DNA of 64,000 nt from Callaeas wilsoni (taxonomy: Eukaryota > Chordata > Aves > Passeriformes > Callaeidae), in assembly GCA_013398955.1 (NCBI GenBank), contig VWPU01008506.1, positions 104,196 through 168,195 of the forward strand. The letters run 5' to 3'. Positions 12,101 to 25,900 of the stretch are shown here, one piece after another. The notes beneath the pieces are model-generated. The model was not told where the DNA came from and did not search any database. It saw only the letters and a program-made list of their open reading frames with translations. The position numbers were made by a program, and so were the translations under genes. Each line of letters opens with the position of its first letter. Position 1 is the stretch's first letter.

Positions 12101-15100
12101 CAAACTGAGAACTCTGATTTTAAACTACTGCAGTATTTGTGCTATAATTGTGAAAGAAAACAGCCCTGTAGTTTTCCAAAAATGCAGGTATGTATGTGTA
12201 TGATATTCTATGCTGTTTTATACATGCACATAAAACAAAACAGTTGAATTTTGTACGCAAAGCAGAATTCAGTGACAGTTTTGAAGGCAGACAGAAACCA
12301 GAGACTGAATTCCCTTCAAATGTGACTTCTCTCAGGATCCCTTGGGAATCTACCATTTACCTGAAATGTAATTAAATGTTTTAATAACGGTAAAGAATAA
12401 TCTTGGCTTCTCTGCAATTGCTTAAGAAAATGAATGCTGCAGGAATCTCTGAATGTAGTTATCATACGTACTGTATTATCCCTAATTTATAAATTGCCAT
12501 TTATTAAATGATGGGAAATTATCGTCTTCTCACATGCTTAATTACTGCTAACCTACAGGCTGAAAAAAAATCATGAACAGAAGCCATGTTTACATTACTC
12601 ATATTTTTCAGGTTTGAAGGGGGGGCTGGTAGGAGGAAATATCAGAAATAATGAGCCAGGTTCATTCTTGACATAACCCGTATGGACAAACAGTGTAATT
12701 TTAGTAGAACATTTGCTCTACGATTCCCATAGCAACCTTAATTCTCCCTGCCTGGGTATCTGGAATCCAGGCTGACTCAACCTTCACATGAATACAAAAT
12801 CAAATGCACAGAACAAAGTGTCGTTTAGGAAGATGCTACTTACATGCACTCTTAGTGACCTCAAACTTACTGCAAACACAAGGTAAAGGTTCAGAGATCA
12901 GAGAAGTATTCAGCTCATGTTTATGTAATGATAACAATTGGTTTATAATATTAGAATAATTTCCATCTCCTCATCCCCAAAGTGAGACAGTTAATGCTAC
13001 TTACTGAATAATTTTTATAAGCGCATGTACATTTACTACTCTGGGAGGTACTAAACTGACACTGTCAGAGATTCAAGCATTCCATTTACTCCCCAAGGAG
13101 ACATGTTTCTATTGATCTTAGTAGGACTAACTTGAGATAGAATAAGCAGATACAGGAGATGAGACATCTATAGACAAGTTATACAGCCGCCAAAGAAACT
13201 GCCACAGAAGGCACCATATAACTGCATCTGTTCTACATGCTCTCAATTCTGTTTTTCTCTCCAAGGAGATGAAGCGCAGGCAATCACACAAACACTGCTC
13301 TACAGCCAGAAGAACATTTCTGTGGGCTCACACTGGTAGTTTCAGATTGTACAAGGATCACAGGTTTCTAGAACACGGGCCAATACCAATTCGGAAGAAA
13401 GTGCAGAGGTAACACCTGCAGCTGCCCTTTTTAGAGCTCATGTTAGGCTTGAAACGGGTTTATACTGTTACAGATTTAATGCCTCTAAACAAATCATAAT
13501 GGCTCCTGTTAAAACCCAGCTGGGAGCAACCCTTTCAGTATCAGTGAGCTCAGCTGCAACAGAGCTGTTAAATGTACCTGTAACACAAATTTGCATTACA
13601 ACACTTCTCAGTTGAAAAAGTGTATCTAAGCACAGTTAAATAGTAGTAGCTGTAATATAACTTACACTACCATGTTCTGTGCCAAATAAATATCAGCTAC
13701 TGAATTAAGGCTTAACGCCTCATTCACTTTGTATTGACTTCAACGGACACAAAACTGATGCAAAGGTTTTCTGCCATCTTTTCTTCTGCTTCACTTTTCC
13801 TCAAGCCAAGAAGTATCCATTGCTTTCTGAGAAACAGCTGGTTTTGGTTTAAGTTTTTTCCAAGCACTTTCACATTACCTGTTTTAGAGTGGAGACACTC
13901 TTCCCTGTTTTTCACACCCAGATAATTAAAGTGAAAAATTTCTGACAGTGAGCTTGCAGACAAATGGAAGTGTAATACATACAATACATATAAAGTATAG
14001 ATGCACTGTTACAAGGATGTAACCTCTTCGGTAACATATCTAATTTTCTGACTAGCATCCATCTACAGTTAAAGACTACTTATCTTGTATATATGATGCA
14101 CTTGATGAAAGATGATCAACAGGATGAGCCTTTACTAATTTCTTATGTATAGTGGGGGGTTGGAGGAAGATATTTTAAATACAAGTCCAGGAAAAACTGG
14201 AGAGCTGTAACTAAAAAAGGCTACTCCTCTGTGTTCTCTCCCTCCCTTTGCCAAAATTGCCCCTCACTGTACCACCATATTATTTCCTCCAATGAACAGA
14301 AAACAGGACACTTGGATTTCAAAACTGAAACAGTATAAACACTTTCTGCAGTATCTTTGAGAGATGAAATGCTCTAGTCAGTCCAAATGAGAAATCTGTC
14401 TAGAGTGTATTTACTACACTAGTTATGAAAGGCAAGAAGACTTTAGTTAAAAGAATCAACCACAAACTGCCACAAAGAAAACACCACAAAGCTACCTTTT
14501 GTACTAAAACATATCTAGAAAGAAAAAGTGGACATGATTTTAGGTAACTAGTTTTACACCTGACTAGCAAAGGCACAGCAGCACAGACTTGAGCAGTGCT
14601 ATTGTAGCTGCAGTCCATGGTTATCAGCTCTCCCATGATAAAGCACCTGTATTACAAGGCCAGAAAGACTGAAGTTAGCATAGCTTAGCAGCCCTGTATC
14701 CTACCTCTATATCGTAGGTGAACATGAGATCATTTTCATCTCCTAAAAGCAAATATTTATTACTCATTCAGACCTAAAGGTCATCTTTGTTACAAAGCTA
14801 GCTCTCATCTTCCTGCACTCCAAAATCAAGGTGAAAACTGTCAGTGAAAGCAATTATCTAATATACATTTCTCCCCACTTATATAAAGTAATTTTACACA
14901 AAATTAGACACACACTTTCAAAAACACTGAAATTATTAACAGGATTTTTAAATGTTCTTTGTGCATACTTCACACCATCTAAGCATGATGTCCTGTTCAA
15001 GGAGCCGAATCCATTTTTTTATGCGCCCTTATTGCACAACCTCACAAAACCTCAACACAATGCCAAATACCTAGATCTACAGCATTCTTTTTGCTAGGAC

Positions 15101-15780
15101 TCACATTAGACCTTATCCATTGACCTTTCCACATACACACTTTCAGAGAAACAAAAGGAGGACAAAAAAAAAATTGAAATAAAAAGCAAAACCTGACTTT
15201 TTCAAAGCTGCAAAGTAGAATTTGGCATAGGTCAAAAATCATCAAGATTTCCCCCACTACCATCTTAAACACTGAATACAAAGCTTTAACATGAACACAC
15301 AGCGTAGTGTATGTCTTCACATGAAGTTCACACATGTGAAAGTCCTGTCAGTCTGAATGTTTCCCCAAGTGGTTTAAGTACCACATCTTCTTTGTCACCT
15401 ACAATGGTGCCTCTGCAGTGCTATAATTCTGTGACACAACAGACACCAGCATCCATTTTTGCTAACAGTAGCTAGTCACAGTTCCTAACTTTGCTATCCA
15501 AATATTACAGTGACCTGAAGACATTCACTTCTCACTTGAAAAATCCTCAGAAGTGTTTTAGAATCATCTCTTTCTCCTAGTAACCACATAAAATTGGACA
15601 ACTGCAACCTCACAAAATTGCTGGTAAATCTCACTGCATGAAGCCCTAGGTGCAAGTCCTAGATTTTCCAATATTGTAAGGGAGGAAGCAAAGAACTATC
15701 ATGTAGCTGCATAATTCCTGCAGGAATCACATGGTAACTGTTTATATATGGAAAAGGATGTGCAAGAAGCAGTAGGACTG

Positions 15781-16176
15781 TCATCTTACCAAAAAGCAGT
15801 CCTTTTCAAGTTCCAGGACTGCCCACTGGCACATAAAAGAGATGTCATGCCGGTAGAGGCCCCGTGAAATCTGGATCTCCCTGTACCAAATGTTCAGAAA
15901 CCCATGCTGATGACTAGTCAGGGCATCCAGAGTTGCAACACCACATTTCAAAGGGATTAGAAAATCCTTCACTGGCTTTTTTAAATTGTGGGAAGAAATA
16001 TTTCTCTGGATTTCTTTTAGTTTAATTTCTTTAAATGTCTGTAAACAATTAATATAAATTATTACAAAATCTTCACACACTTTGTTCTTTCTTGGTTCTT
16101 TAACAACAGTGGTAACACTGACAGAGGTTGTACAAGAGTCAGACAGTCTTAGCCAAAGAAACACCATTCTGACCAT
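15781..16176 (-). other. Unassigned exon-like open frame in intron 4
   Basis: A 131-codon frame on the minus strand has splice-like borders inside it: an acceptor-like TTGTTTACAG near 16050 and a donor-like TTTTTG/GTAAGA near 15787-15793. The frame between them includes GVATLDALTSHQHGFLNIWY and ends DCFL before the donor. I do not recognise a family. It could be chance, a lineage-specific or non-coding exon, or part of an old insertion. It does not resemble any part of ORP10. Confidence 0.25.
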
Positions 16177-18846
16177 TTTGTCACTATTATTTAGTTCAGT
16201 GACAGCTAAAATTTAATATGAAGTGTGATGTGGCCACTTGTCTTAACCTTCCAGTTGATTTTAACCACCTAGAGTAATGAAATCTGAAAGTTTAACTCTT
16301 ATCATAAGTTTCTAAGAGGATAATAATATGCATAGTTTTAAAAACAGAATTAAATTTGAAGACCACAGAGACTTAGGTTGTCATAAAATCACTTACTAAA
16401 AAATTAGCTCGAAGTACCCCTTTAATGCTAAGTTATGGTCTAAATAAAGAGGTAGGATCACTAATAATTCTGCAGAAAGTGCAACATTATGCAGATCATT
16501 TCTCACAAGTTAATGTACAGTTAATTTTAGTTTTGATGTAACATTCCATAAATCAGTGTGGACTGAACTATTAACACCAAGTTAATATAAGCAAAAATCT
16601 GATTTAAGAGAATAATATTAAACAGCATAAAAAATTACATTATGATGAAAAGTAATGCTCCTGAGCTCCTTTTCAATTCAACCCTATACAAAAGTAGGTC
16701 AAGTATTATAACATAAATTTTTTATAGCAGTCAAAAGCTCCATACTTATGCTCAATTTTAACTTACCAAAATTTGGAAAGAAGTGAAATTCCAATTTCAC
16801 AACAGAAACACTTATTACATGTGTCTTTTTCCAGACCTAGACAGTTGTATTTACTACATTTACACAATTTTGCTTGTCAGTTTGGTGCTAAAAGACCTCT
16901 TCGCTATAATTAGTTTCATGCTAAAATTCTCTATCCTGTCAAAAATAAAACCAAATCAGCCAGAACAAAGAACAGAAGGAAACATTGCTGTTTATTCTCA
17001 TTGTGTTCTTTATTCTTACTATGAAGTGAAAAGAGGGGAAAAGAACACTCAAGCATTACCAAACGTCTTGCATTATATAAAATATAGGAATATAATCTGC
17101 CCTATTTGCAACATGGAGATACACCTCTTTTTTCCAAATAATACAGCCAGATGAAGAAAGTTCAGAATTGAGTAGCAATTTCAAGTTCAACACTGTCTCG
17201 GGAACATTGTCCAAGGTAGCAGAGACCACACGTCCCAAGCGAAGGATGCCCCTTTTTGCAGCATTACTGTTTTTCAAAGATCTCATATATAACATGGTAG
17301 CATTACCATGCCATAACGTTGTTGTCAAATTCAAAACACATATGCATCCTCTCATTTTCCAGAAGCAGATCAACTTCTTCCATTAACTCAACTACTGTAT
17401 CTTATAAGGTGTAAAATTAGTTAATGCAGTCCTATTTATAGAACAATTTTAAAAAACTTATTTGCATGTCAAAGCTTCAATGGCATCGTTCAATCAGGGG
17501 AGCACTAACATCGATCTATAATCCTTTTGCAGTCTCTTCCCTTCATCTAAATCATACCAAACAACTTTCAAATAAAAAGCAAAGATTTGGGCGTTGAAGG
17601 AAGGATTAACTCTCTCTCTCTTACTGTACTTTTTGTTCCTATTTTTCATTGTTTCAGATTAAAAAACAGGATTAGAACAGATTTAAGCACACTTTTGTGA
17701 AGGGCTCTGGACATACCTCCTTATTGATAAATGTAACAAGAGAGGGTGGATCTAACAGTCACCAATTGACTCATATACGGAACAAAGACATTCCCTGAAA
17801 ACACAGGTATCATACACCCAAGTCTATTGCATCCACTCTGGAAAAAGGGGGAGAAGGAAGAGCACAGAGTATGCTGTTGAAATAAAATCTGCTTCCTTAA
17901 TCTGGAAAAAACAGATTTATCCTTTCACAAGATGGAAACAACATCAGTCAAGCAGCCACTCTTTACACAAGAGTGGGATAGAGGGCAGAAGGTCCAATTT
18001 CTCCACTGTTATGCTCTTCTTTAAGAAGCAGCACACACACACAAAATATCCAAAACATAAAAAGGTAAACTTTATGCATTGTCTTATAAAATTTGCTTAT
18101 GCATCATTCATCTTAGTACCATTTTCCCTCCCTGAAAAGCACTCATTTCTTTCAGCCTTTACTGTCTCTTCAATGTGTAAGGGGTTTTTTTCCATTATTA
18201 CTACACCCCTCTAAAAGGAACTGGTGCTGTAGCTGAGGTACCACTTACATCAAACAGAACAAAATAATTACCTTCCATCACTATTGATTGAAGTCCTGTA
18301 ATAGTTACATTTTTTGGAATGACATCACATTGCAATACACTGCAAACAAGTGAGTCAGCAATTCAGTGGCCTTTTCTGCCGGGATGATACCTGACCTCTT
18401 ACTCTTACTATAGGTTAGTATTTATTTCTTCCTAGTGTATTTCTTTGCAACTGATGGCTTTTTCCCTTCTCAACTTACTATGATCAGCACATGCATTACT
18501 ACTCTCTTTTAAATTGCTTTCAGCCTTACTTGTCTTCATTCGACAAGATGGCAACAGCTCCCGCTGTTGATTTTACTAATAGGTTAAAGGTGCACCCTGA
18601 ATTCAACCTATGAGAGCAAATACATTTAGTACACTACAAACAACTTGGGGGAGATGACTGGTAGACAAAGACAGGATATTTTTATTAAAGAACAACAGAT
18701 GTGTGTTTTCTATAATGTAAAGAAAATGTGGGTGACATTCAGACAGCGAGCTCTTAGTTTTTAATGTTAACTAGAATAAAAACAAGCATTCTTCATCAGG
18801 ATGTGTAATTTAGGCGTTCATGGTGAGCACATCCCAAGAATTTATT

Positions 18847-18900
18847 CAAATTCTTAACATGAAAGACAAACCAAATTCTTAACATGAAAGACAAACCAAA
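18847..18900. repeat. Perfect 25-bp tandem duplication
   Basis: Bases 18847-18871 and 18872-18896 are identical, and the first four bases of a third copy follow. The unit contains TTCTTAACATGAAAGACAAA. The perfect match indicates a recent duplication by slippage or repair. It lies in intron 4 about 0.7 kb downstream (in transcription) of exon 4. Confidence 0.95.
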
Positions 18901-19597
18901 AAATAGTAAGAGATGAAAGATGAACGTGTGTTCTGTGAAAATCTGCCATACTATTTAAGCTTAAACTCTGTACTATTCTTGTTGTCTGGAAGACAGACTT
19001 AAATCTGTATGAGTTAAATTTCTTAAACACTGGTACAAAGAGGCTTTAAAAGAAACATGCTTTTTTCTTTGGTTTTCATGCATTTGATTGAGACAAACCA
19101 TTTTTCCATTGCAAGGCCAGCAATATAAACTTGACACAAATTAAAACTACAGCAGTATAGCAACAAACTGCTGAGTGTGGGAAGCTATGCCTTCATTCAC
19201 ACATTTATCAGACTTATTCAAGTAGTTTTTTTCCAGCTATATTTAAATGCTTCAGGGCCCACTTTCCAATCTGAAAGGTATTGCTGCACGCAGCTTCAAA
19301 GAGATTCTCCTCCGCTACTGCAACACCACTGCAAATTCTGGGAGCTGTAGCCAATTTACTTCATTTTTTAAGGATGTGTGCACACCCATTTTAACATCAG
19401 CATAAGAAATCTGTATACACCTGACCTGAAGCTGAACCAGAACTAAAGCCCACCTCTTGCTCAGCAAGGGGATCAAAACAAAGCAGTCATAAAGTAGGAA
19501 ACAAAGAGAATCATTAACTTGTCAAACTCAATTTCTTATTCTAAAACAAAATAAGCAATTTCAAGTTATGGCAAAACAGCAGGTGTTTCTCTCTTAC

Positions 19598-19789
19598 CTC
19601 TCTGACTTCATGGAGTTGACCAGATCGCTGGCTCTTCGCTCTTCGAGCAGCTGCAGGTGATTTGTGATGTGTGATGGTTACAACAGTTGGCCCACTTTGA
19701 TTCGTGTGTTTCTGGCCACTTGGAGATGCAGAATTAACTGTCCCAGGCGGCAGCAGAGATGAGCTTCTGCTTCGTGAGGATGAGATGCT
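19598..19789 (-). CDS. OSBPL10: OSBPL10 (ORP10) exon 4: Ser-rich linker after the PH domain
   Basis: This 192-base minus-strand exon has 64 codons, phase 0 at both ends, acceptor GCTTGCTCTAG and donor GTAAGA. It begins [20 protein letters not shown] and ends with [19 protein letters not shown] then [10 protein letters not shown]. The ORP10 signature [28 protein letters not shown] is nearly identical to the human protein as remembered, while the middle part (roughly residues 22-35 of the exon) differs more. This is the disordered, Ser/Arg-rich, probably phosphorylated linker between the PH domain and the coiled-coil and ORD regions. ORP10 has no FFAT motif that I know of, and none is visible here. 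An acceptor two bases further in would break the frame, so the start given is preferred. The next exon (expected to begin MMNQVEGQQ) is not found to the left in this window. Confidence 0.96.
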
Positions 19790-22700
19790 CTAGAGCAAGC
19801 AATAGGATTGTGATATTAGCAATCTTTACACAAGTAATAATTTACAATTCAGGCTATACATTTGTATTGTTCTACTTTTCTCACAAACCTAAATCTGGAG
19901 GTCTAACTGATTTATTCCTTCTGAACCATATGTACAGCTCAGCAGAGATGTTCTTGGAAACATAAAAGCTATTGCCTTTGTTTCTTGGCTTGCCTGATAC
20001 TGGCTTTTGCAAAAATCTTCATGACTTCTTACATAATATGCTGCTTAGTTCTTACAATCCTACTTTTTAGGAAAGCTTAGGAAGGATTTTGCAGACGGAG
20101 TAACAACAATGCAAACACAAATATTTTTTATGAAACCATTGACCTACAATTCACCAAACTGGTGTGAACAGCAAGGAAGAAAAAGTCTTAATGCTTTTGT
20201 TCTATGAACTTCTGAAACAGTGTAGTATTGTTTTCAACATCAGAGGAGGTGCAATCTTGGCAAGGCCAATCCACACACCAATTAAACATTAACATTTGAA
20301 ACAAAACATGGCTTAAAGAAATCAACACATTTTGGAGTAAGCTTGGGATAAACCCAGCACACAAAAAAGGCCAGAAATAAATCTCCAACAGTATCTGCAG
20401 TATGAATACTTCTAACATACAACCTGTAAAATCAGTCGGGACATTCAAGAACTTCTTCTGTTTTTATCTAACCATCTGTCAGTGTTGCTATCTCAGTTTG
20501 TTCTCCACAGACCTCAAACACAAGTTATCCTGGAGGGCTATAGGACATCAATTCTCAATCAAGCTCAGATGGGCACCAGATCGCCATGGGTCATCATATA
20601 TAAAAGTACCATATAAAAAAGCTTTTCCTTGAATTGTTGATTGCATCTATAAGGTTAAAACTGAAATAGAGTAACTTTTACCTCATGAAACACAAACCAA
20701 TTCAGAGAGGAACATTTAGTAGCACTATAAGACAGTGAAGAAAATACACAGCCCCATGAGTAAAACACCTTTTCACTTCTCCTCCAAATCCTGCACAACT
20801 AACAATAGCAACCCACAACATTTGCTAAGACAGTCACCATCAACACGAAGTACTTCTCCTGAGCCTGCTGGTGAGTGCACAAAAGTATTCCTTGGGTATA
20901 ATCTCTCTTCTTATACCTTACAGGCCACTTTTTGCAATTCTGTGGTAATTTCATTAAAATACTTCAAGGTGGACAGGTTCCAACTAGCACTGCAATTGAA
21001 GTCAGGCTTCATGTTACCACCACACTGACGGTAAAGGACAAGGCAGATTACTTGGCACTGCCAAGGAGGAGGAGTGAAACAAGTAACAATCTCTCTGCCA
21101 CCACCACACAAAACTAGACTTTAGACTTCTTGAAGGTTTAAAAAAATGGTTATCACACTGCCAGAGTGCAAAGAGCTGCTAATCTCATAGAAATAATTAT
21201 TATTCCACTGGTTTAGACTTAATATTTACAAACGCTTCCAAGAATGATGGTCTGTTTTTGAAATGAATATATTCCTTGCTACCATGGCCAATAAGACTAC
21301 AATAATAAGCACCTGTTCAAAAATTACCCACCCTGGCTGATAAATCACAATTGCATTAAAACTAGATTTGACTCTAAGACAAAAAAGCAGCACGAGGTGT
21401 AATTTATCAGAAGGGCACAGAAGGTTGCCAGGTTTATAATTAATCTTCCATTTGAAAGAGCATGGCTTAGACGTAACTACAATTAAAGTAAGAGCCAGAG
21501 GAAAAGGTATTTGGGAGAAAGAAAGGGATGAGAGAAACTGAATTTCCTTTCTTAAACATAAATTCCACAGAAAAAGGGTATTCCTAGTATATAAAAGCAG
21601 AATTTACTTCACTAATGTTTGTTTTTCAAACTGACTAGCATCAGAATATTTCTAAACTAAATTTAGGGTGTAGAGGAAGAACAAGATAATTTTATCATTT
21701 TAATTATAAAAACAACATATCTTTCAGGTTAACAAAAGTTATTTTTGTTTTAGAATGAAATCCTTTGAGAATCACTGACATTTTAGTATCATACTATCAC
21801 AATAATAAAAGTACACAGCTGCTACTTTCATATAGCTATACAGATCCTAAGATTCAGACAAATAGCACCAATGTAAAACAGTGAGTTTGCCCATTAGTTT
21901 CACATAAAAGAAAACAATATTCTGTGAGAGGTAAAGTTTTATTATGTTTTGATTTTCTTGAGGGAGAGCTATAGATCTGCACATAACAAAAGTAACACAA
22001 AACATATGGAAAAATCCATGCACTGGTTCAGTTTAAATACACAATCAAGAGGGTATTCCAGGAACAAGTCAGCTTTCGGAAAAAAAAAAATCTGCAAGAA
22101 TAATCTCATTTAACGTGCACACTTTGAGAAATATGTTCATAAATTGAAATGCATGTACATTCTAAAGTTAGTATCTACACGATTGATATTGGCAATACAA
22201 AGCTATTTTTCCTCAAGACAGGGTTTCCAACTGCAATGAACCATCTGCAGCTGACCCATGGATCACAAAAGACAACTGCCGACTGCAGCTCCTGCCCCAC
22301 ACTTTCTCCCATGTCAACTAACGTGATATGCCTTTCACCAAACTCCATTTACACTACAGTCATAAATTTGATAGTGAACTATTACTACAAAAGCTGCTAG
22401 GCTAGCTGCCATTTTTTTTAACTGGCTCTGTAAGTAATGAACACATTTCCAAGAAACAGGGATGTCCATCATTTGAGTCGCTTAATCCAGATTAGTATTT
22501 TTTGCCCTGCAACATTTGCTCTAGTTCATATCAGAACTCACTGGGTTACATCACCTACATTCCTAAACTGTGACTAGAGACAGAATAGACTGTGGGACCA
22601 CAGTGTATTTAAGATGGCTTTTCCTAAGTTTTGCCAAGGTATGTGGCAGCTCACAGCAGCTTCTGGTGAATAGTCACTTAGAGCATGGAGTTTGGGGATC

Positions 22701-22945
22701 AGTGGAGCAGGAGTGAAAAATCAGAAAAAAACAGCCCATCTCTAGTTTCAGTAGGGGGTGGTGCTCATGAATGCTGTCCTGCTACAGGGACACTAGGTAA
22801 ACTCAAATCTCTACATACACAAGTACACAGCCTGGCAAGGTACCCATAAACCACTGCCTCGTGCACCCGACACTCAGCTCCATGGTGGGGCAAGGCACGG
22901 AGCTTTGTGATCTCCAGAGAGAGATCATCTCTGCCAGTGAGCCTC

Positions 22946-22962
22946 CTAGCGCCCTCTGCTAC
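22946..22962 (-). promoter_or_regulatory. CTCF-like binding motif
   Basis: On the minus strand the sequence reads GTAGCAGAGGGCGCTAG. It fits the vertebrate CTCF core (CCASYAGRKGGCRS) from the third base on, with mismatches only in the first two bases. It sits in a GC-richer patch of intron 3. Binding cannot be shown from sequence alone. Confidence 0.45.
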
Positions 22963-25900
22963 CCCTCGCAGCACAGAAGAGCGGCCAATCCTACGCAGCT
23001 CATGCAGTCGGGGAGATTGGCAATCTGGAATTTGCACATACACAGTCTGTGTCAAGTATCAGAGCCAAATACATTGGTCCACGATCAGCTCCTACAGGTC
23101 TATAAGCAAGTTCTCCTCACCTCTTTGTTTTCTGTCCCTTTATACCCTTCATCCATCTACAGTGACCCAACGTTTCCAAACAATGTGCCAGAAAATTCCA
23201 CCAGCCCACAATACAAATACTCCAGCACCTAAATTTGGTATTATTCTTTAGAGGGCATCTGTAACATTTAAACCTTAAATGAGCTCAGCACCAGGACCTC
23301 TGGCTACCCATAAAGCTATCTCTAGGCAAGGCCCCATGACAAACATAAAAATTTGCAATTTAAAACTTGCAAAATCAGTCACAATCAGTATGTGCGTGAA
23401 TGTCTGCAGGAGGCAGTTTTTACAACCACTCAAAACCTTTTCAAGTTGGACTCCACTCCTCCACTGCCACAGAGAACAGCAGCAGAGCACTGTGCCTGCT
23501 GCATCCAAGGAAATGGGGGAAGCATCCAATTCCTTCTGACAGCTTCTTCCTGTCACTTGGAGAAGAGGACTCTCTAGGAACTGCACACTCAGCCCCTCAG
23601 GCACTTTTGCATTTTACAGCACATTGTCAACACCTATGTCCCAGCCAAATATTTGACTCCTCTTTTGCAGAATTTTTTGGGATTAAACACCAGGAATGAC
23701 AAACATCCCTTTTGCATTGACACACACCTGTGCAAAAATCAGAATTTTCCATTTTTGTTAAAATGTTAAAACCTATGTGAAGTTTTCCACTGGTAAAAGC
23801 ACTCTAATTATACATCATACTACAACAGCCATTGAAGTCACTCTCACAGGAAATCAAAGCAATGACAGTAACTGATGGGCCTTTATGCCTAATCTCCTAC
23901 TCTTCCCCCAGCACTGCCGGTATGACTGATCTGCCCCTCTAATTATTATCATATATAATTTTCTTTGGTCTCACTGCTTTTTGGCTCGCAACTAAATAAA
24001 TAAAAAGATAGCAAAAAGTCTGATGAAAGGAAGACATAAGCTCTTCAACAATTAGTAATGCATAGTGCCAATAATGAGACAAGAAATCCACAGGCTGAAG
24101 CATCCCAAAAGGACTGCAAATTTTCTTTCCTGAGGCTACACTTTACCATTGCACCAACATTTCGCCTGCTAATAAAATGAAACCAATAAAAGAATAATAA
24201 GGAAGCTAATAAAAGATTAATTTGTAACTTGCATTCATATGGGTTTTATGACCTAAAGCTAGCTAAAGTATGCTTAGCTAAAACAGATTTGGGTTAAGGT
24301 TTTTATTTTAGAAGACTGTCCATCGCCAAGATAAAAAAGCAGTATAATGAATGCTTCCATTTGGATATCAAAAATCCTAACAATTAAAATAATGGAATTG
24401 CAGAACAGTAAGTTCAAACTATACTAATGTTTTCATGACTCATTCTCCCAGGAGATTGCCTTTCCTATTCACAAAGAAGCTGAAGTGTTTTTCACCATTT
24501 ACCAGAAGCAAACAATTTTGTTTATTTTGGAAAGTAAATGCAATGTTCCAGAGATCAATAAAATAATTTCTGAAGTGAATTGTCATATCTGCTTATGGTT
24601 GATAATCATCATTTTCACAGGCACTGTGCCACAGATGTTTTTCTCAGAATAATAAATACCAGAATGACACTCCTTTACTCCTCTGCATATATACAGCACA
24701 AAAAACCAATCCCTGCATGCAGCTTTAGAGCTATGGGAAGTCACATGCTACCAGAAAGTAATTACAATTTTGAGACACCATCATTCAGTGTTTTAATTCC
24801 CATCTACTTTTCTGATGCATCCTAAGTAAACAAACACTGATAAAAGATAAACGTAGACACAGTTCTGCTTCATTTACATTATAATCATTCACAAATATTA
24901 AAATGCAAATGACAGAATCTACATAACATCCAAACTTCAGCACTGCAAAGGGATCAGCTTATGATGTTTTGCACATTTCTGTCCAGCACCATCTATGGTA
25001 CTAACTTTTCTGATAGAATATCATAGTGCTTCATCATCTTCAGTAAGGTAATATATGTCTTTTTTTTAAGCAAGAGACTATGATAACAATTCTATCATAA
25101 AATCTTTTCTTCATCAAGAATCATTTGAGCATGTTCAATCCTAAATTGATTTTCTTACATTTCCGTAGAAGATTTTAGAAGCAGTGAGCAACCCTTATTA
25201 AGCTTCCAAAGGCAGGAAAAAAGATGTCAAACACACCTATCAACAGCCAAGCACTGCTTCCTTCTCAGCCTCACTACTGTAAGGATTTCTGTGCATGTTT
25301 TAATTAGAAGTGCCATTCTTTAGTTGACTTCTATAGGTCAGGGATGAGAAGAGGAAGCAGACAAGCATACCAAGAGAGGGAACAGTGAGGCTCAAAAGGC
25401 AAAGCAATTTGATGTGCACAGAAGAACCAAAACAACACCGAGAAAGACCTGAAATTTTCACTAATCTGGCTTTATGAACACAGTTACCACGCAGATCTTA
25501 AAAATACCCAGCCAACAATCCACTTAAAAACGTAAAGGTATCTCTGTGGCCATTCATTAACAAGGCAAGAAGAAACCTGATAAAACCAAAGATATATGAT
25601 AGCCATTCTTCCAGCTGTGGAGAAAAATTACACATCTGCCTATAACGATTTGATAAAAGTGTTAAATTTGAGGGATTACTGCAGGTGCTGTTTCACATTA
25701 CAGCTAAACTGCTACTGCAGTTGACACGTGAAGGGGGCAGGTTTGGACTTTTTTTTCCCCACTATTACTCCAGGGAGGTAAGCAAGTGGAGAACCAGAGC
25801 CAGAGATGCACATTCCTCAGAGAGCTGGTCGGAGAGCTAAGTCCTTTTTAGTAAGATGCCATTTTTTCTACTTCTGATGCCCAGTTAACACAGAACTGGA

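Larger units (their letters stand above)
1..19597 (-). other. OSBPL10: OSBPL10 intron 4 (truncated at the left edge)
   Basis: This stretch follows the exon 4 donor and continues past the window start. It is AT-rich, non-coding DNA. Features listed separately are a T/G homopolymer tract, an LTR, a TG/TA/CA microsatellite, a G-quadruplex motif and a 25-bp tandem duplication. The more GC-rich stretch just right of the LTR (about 3577-3850) may also be old repeat DNA, but I do not recognise it. Open frames here are short, without family motifs; the only exon-like one is at 15781-16176. I searched for the next ORP10 exon by its expected peptide and saw none. Confidence 0.85.

Noticed and set aside
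1..19597. Search for the next OSBPL10 exon (expected to begin MMNQVEGQQ)
   Set aside because: I looked for the reverse complement of the expected codons and for the coiled-coil peptide after exon 4 and found nothing. The exon probably lies left of the window.
22765..23251. Overlapping frames of 96-123 codons on both strands near the CTCF-like motif
   Set aside because: The frames conflict, none has known motifs, and the stretch is simply GC-richer than its surroundings.
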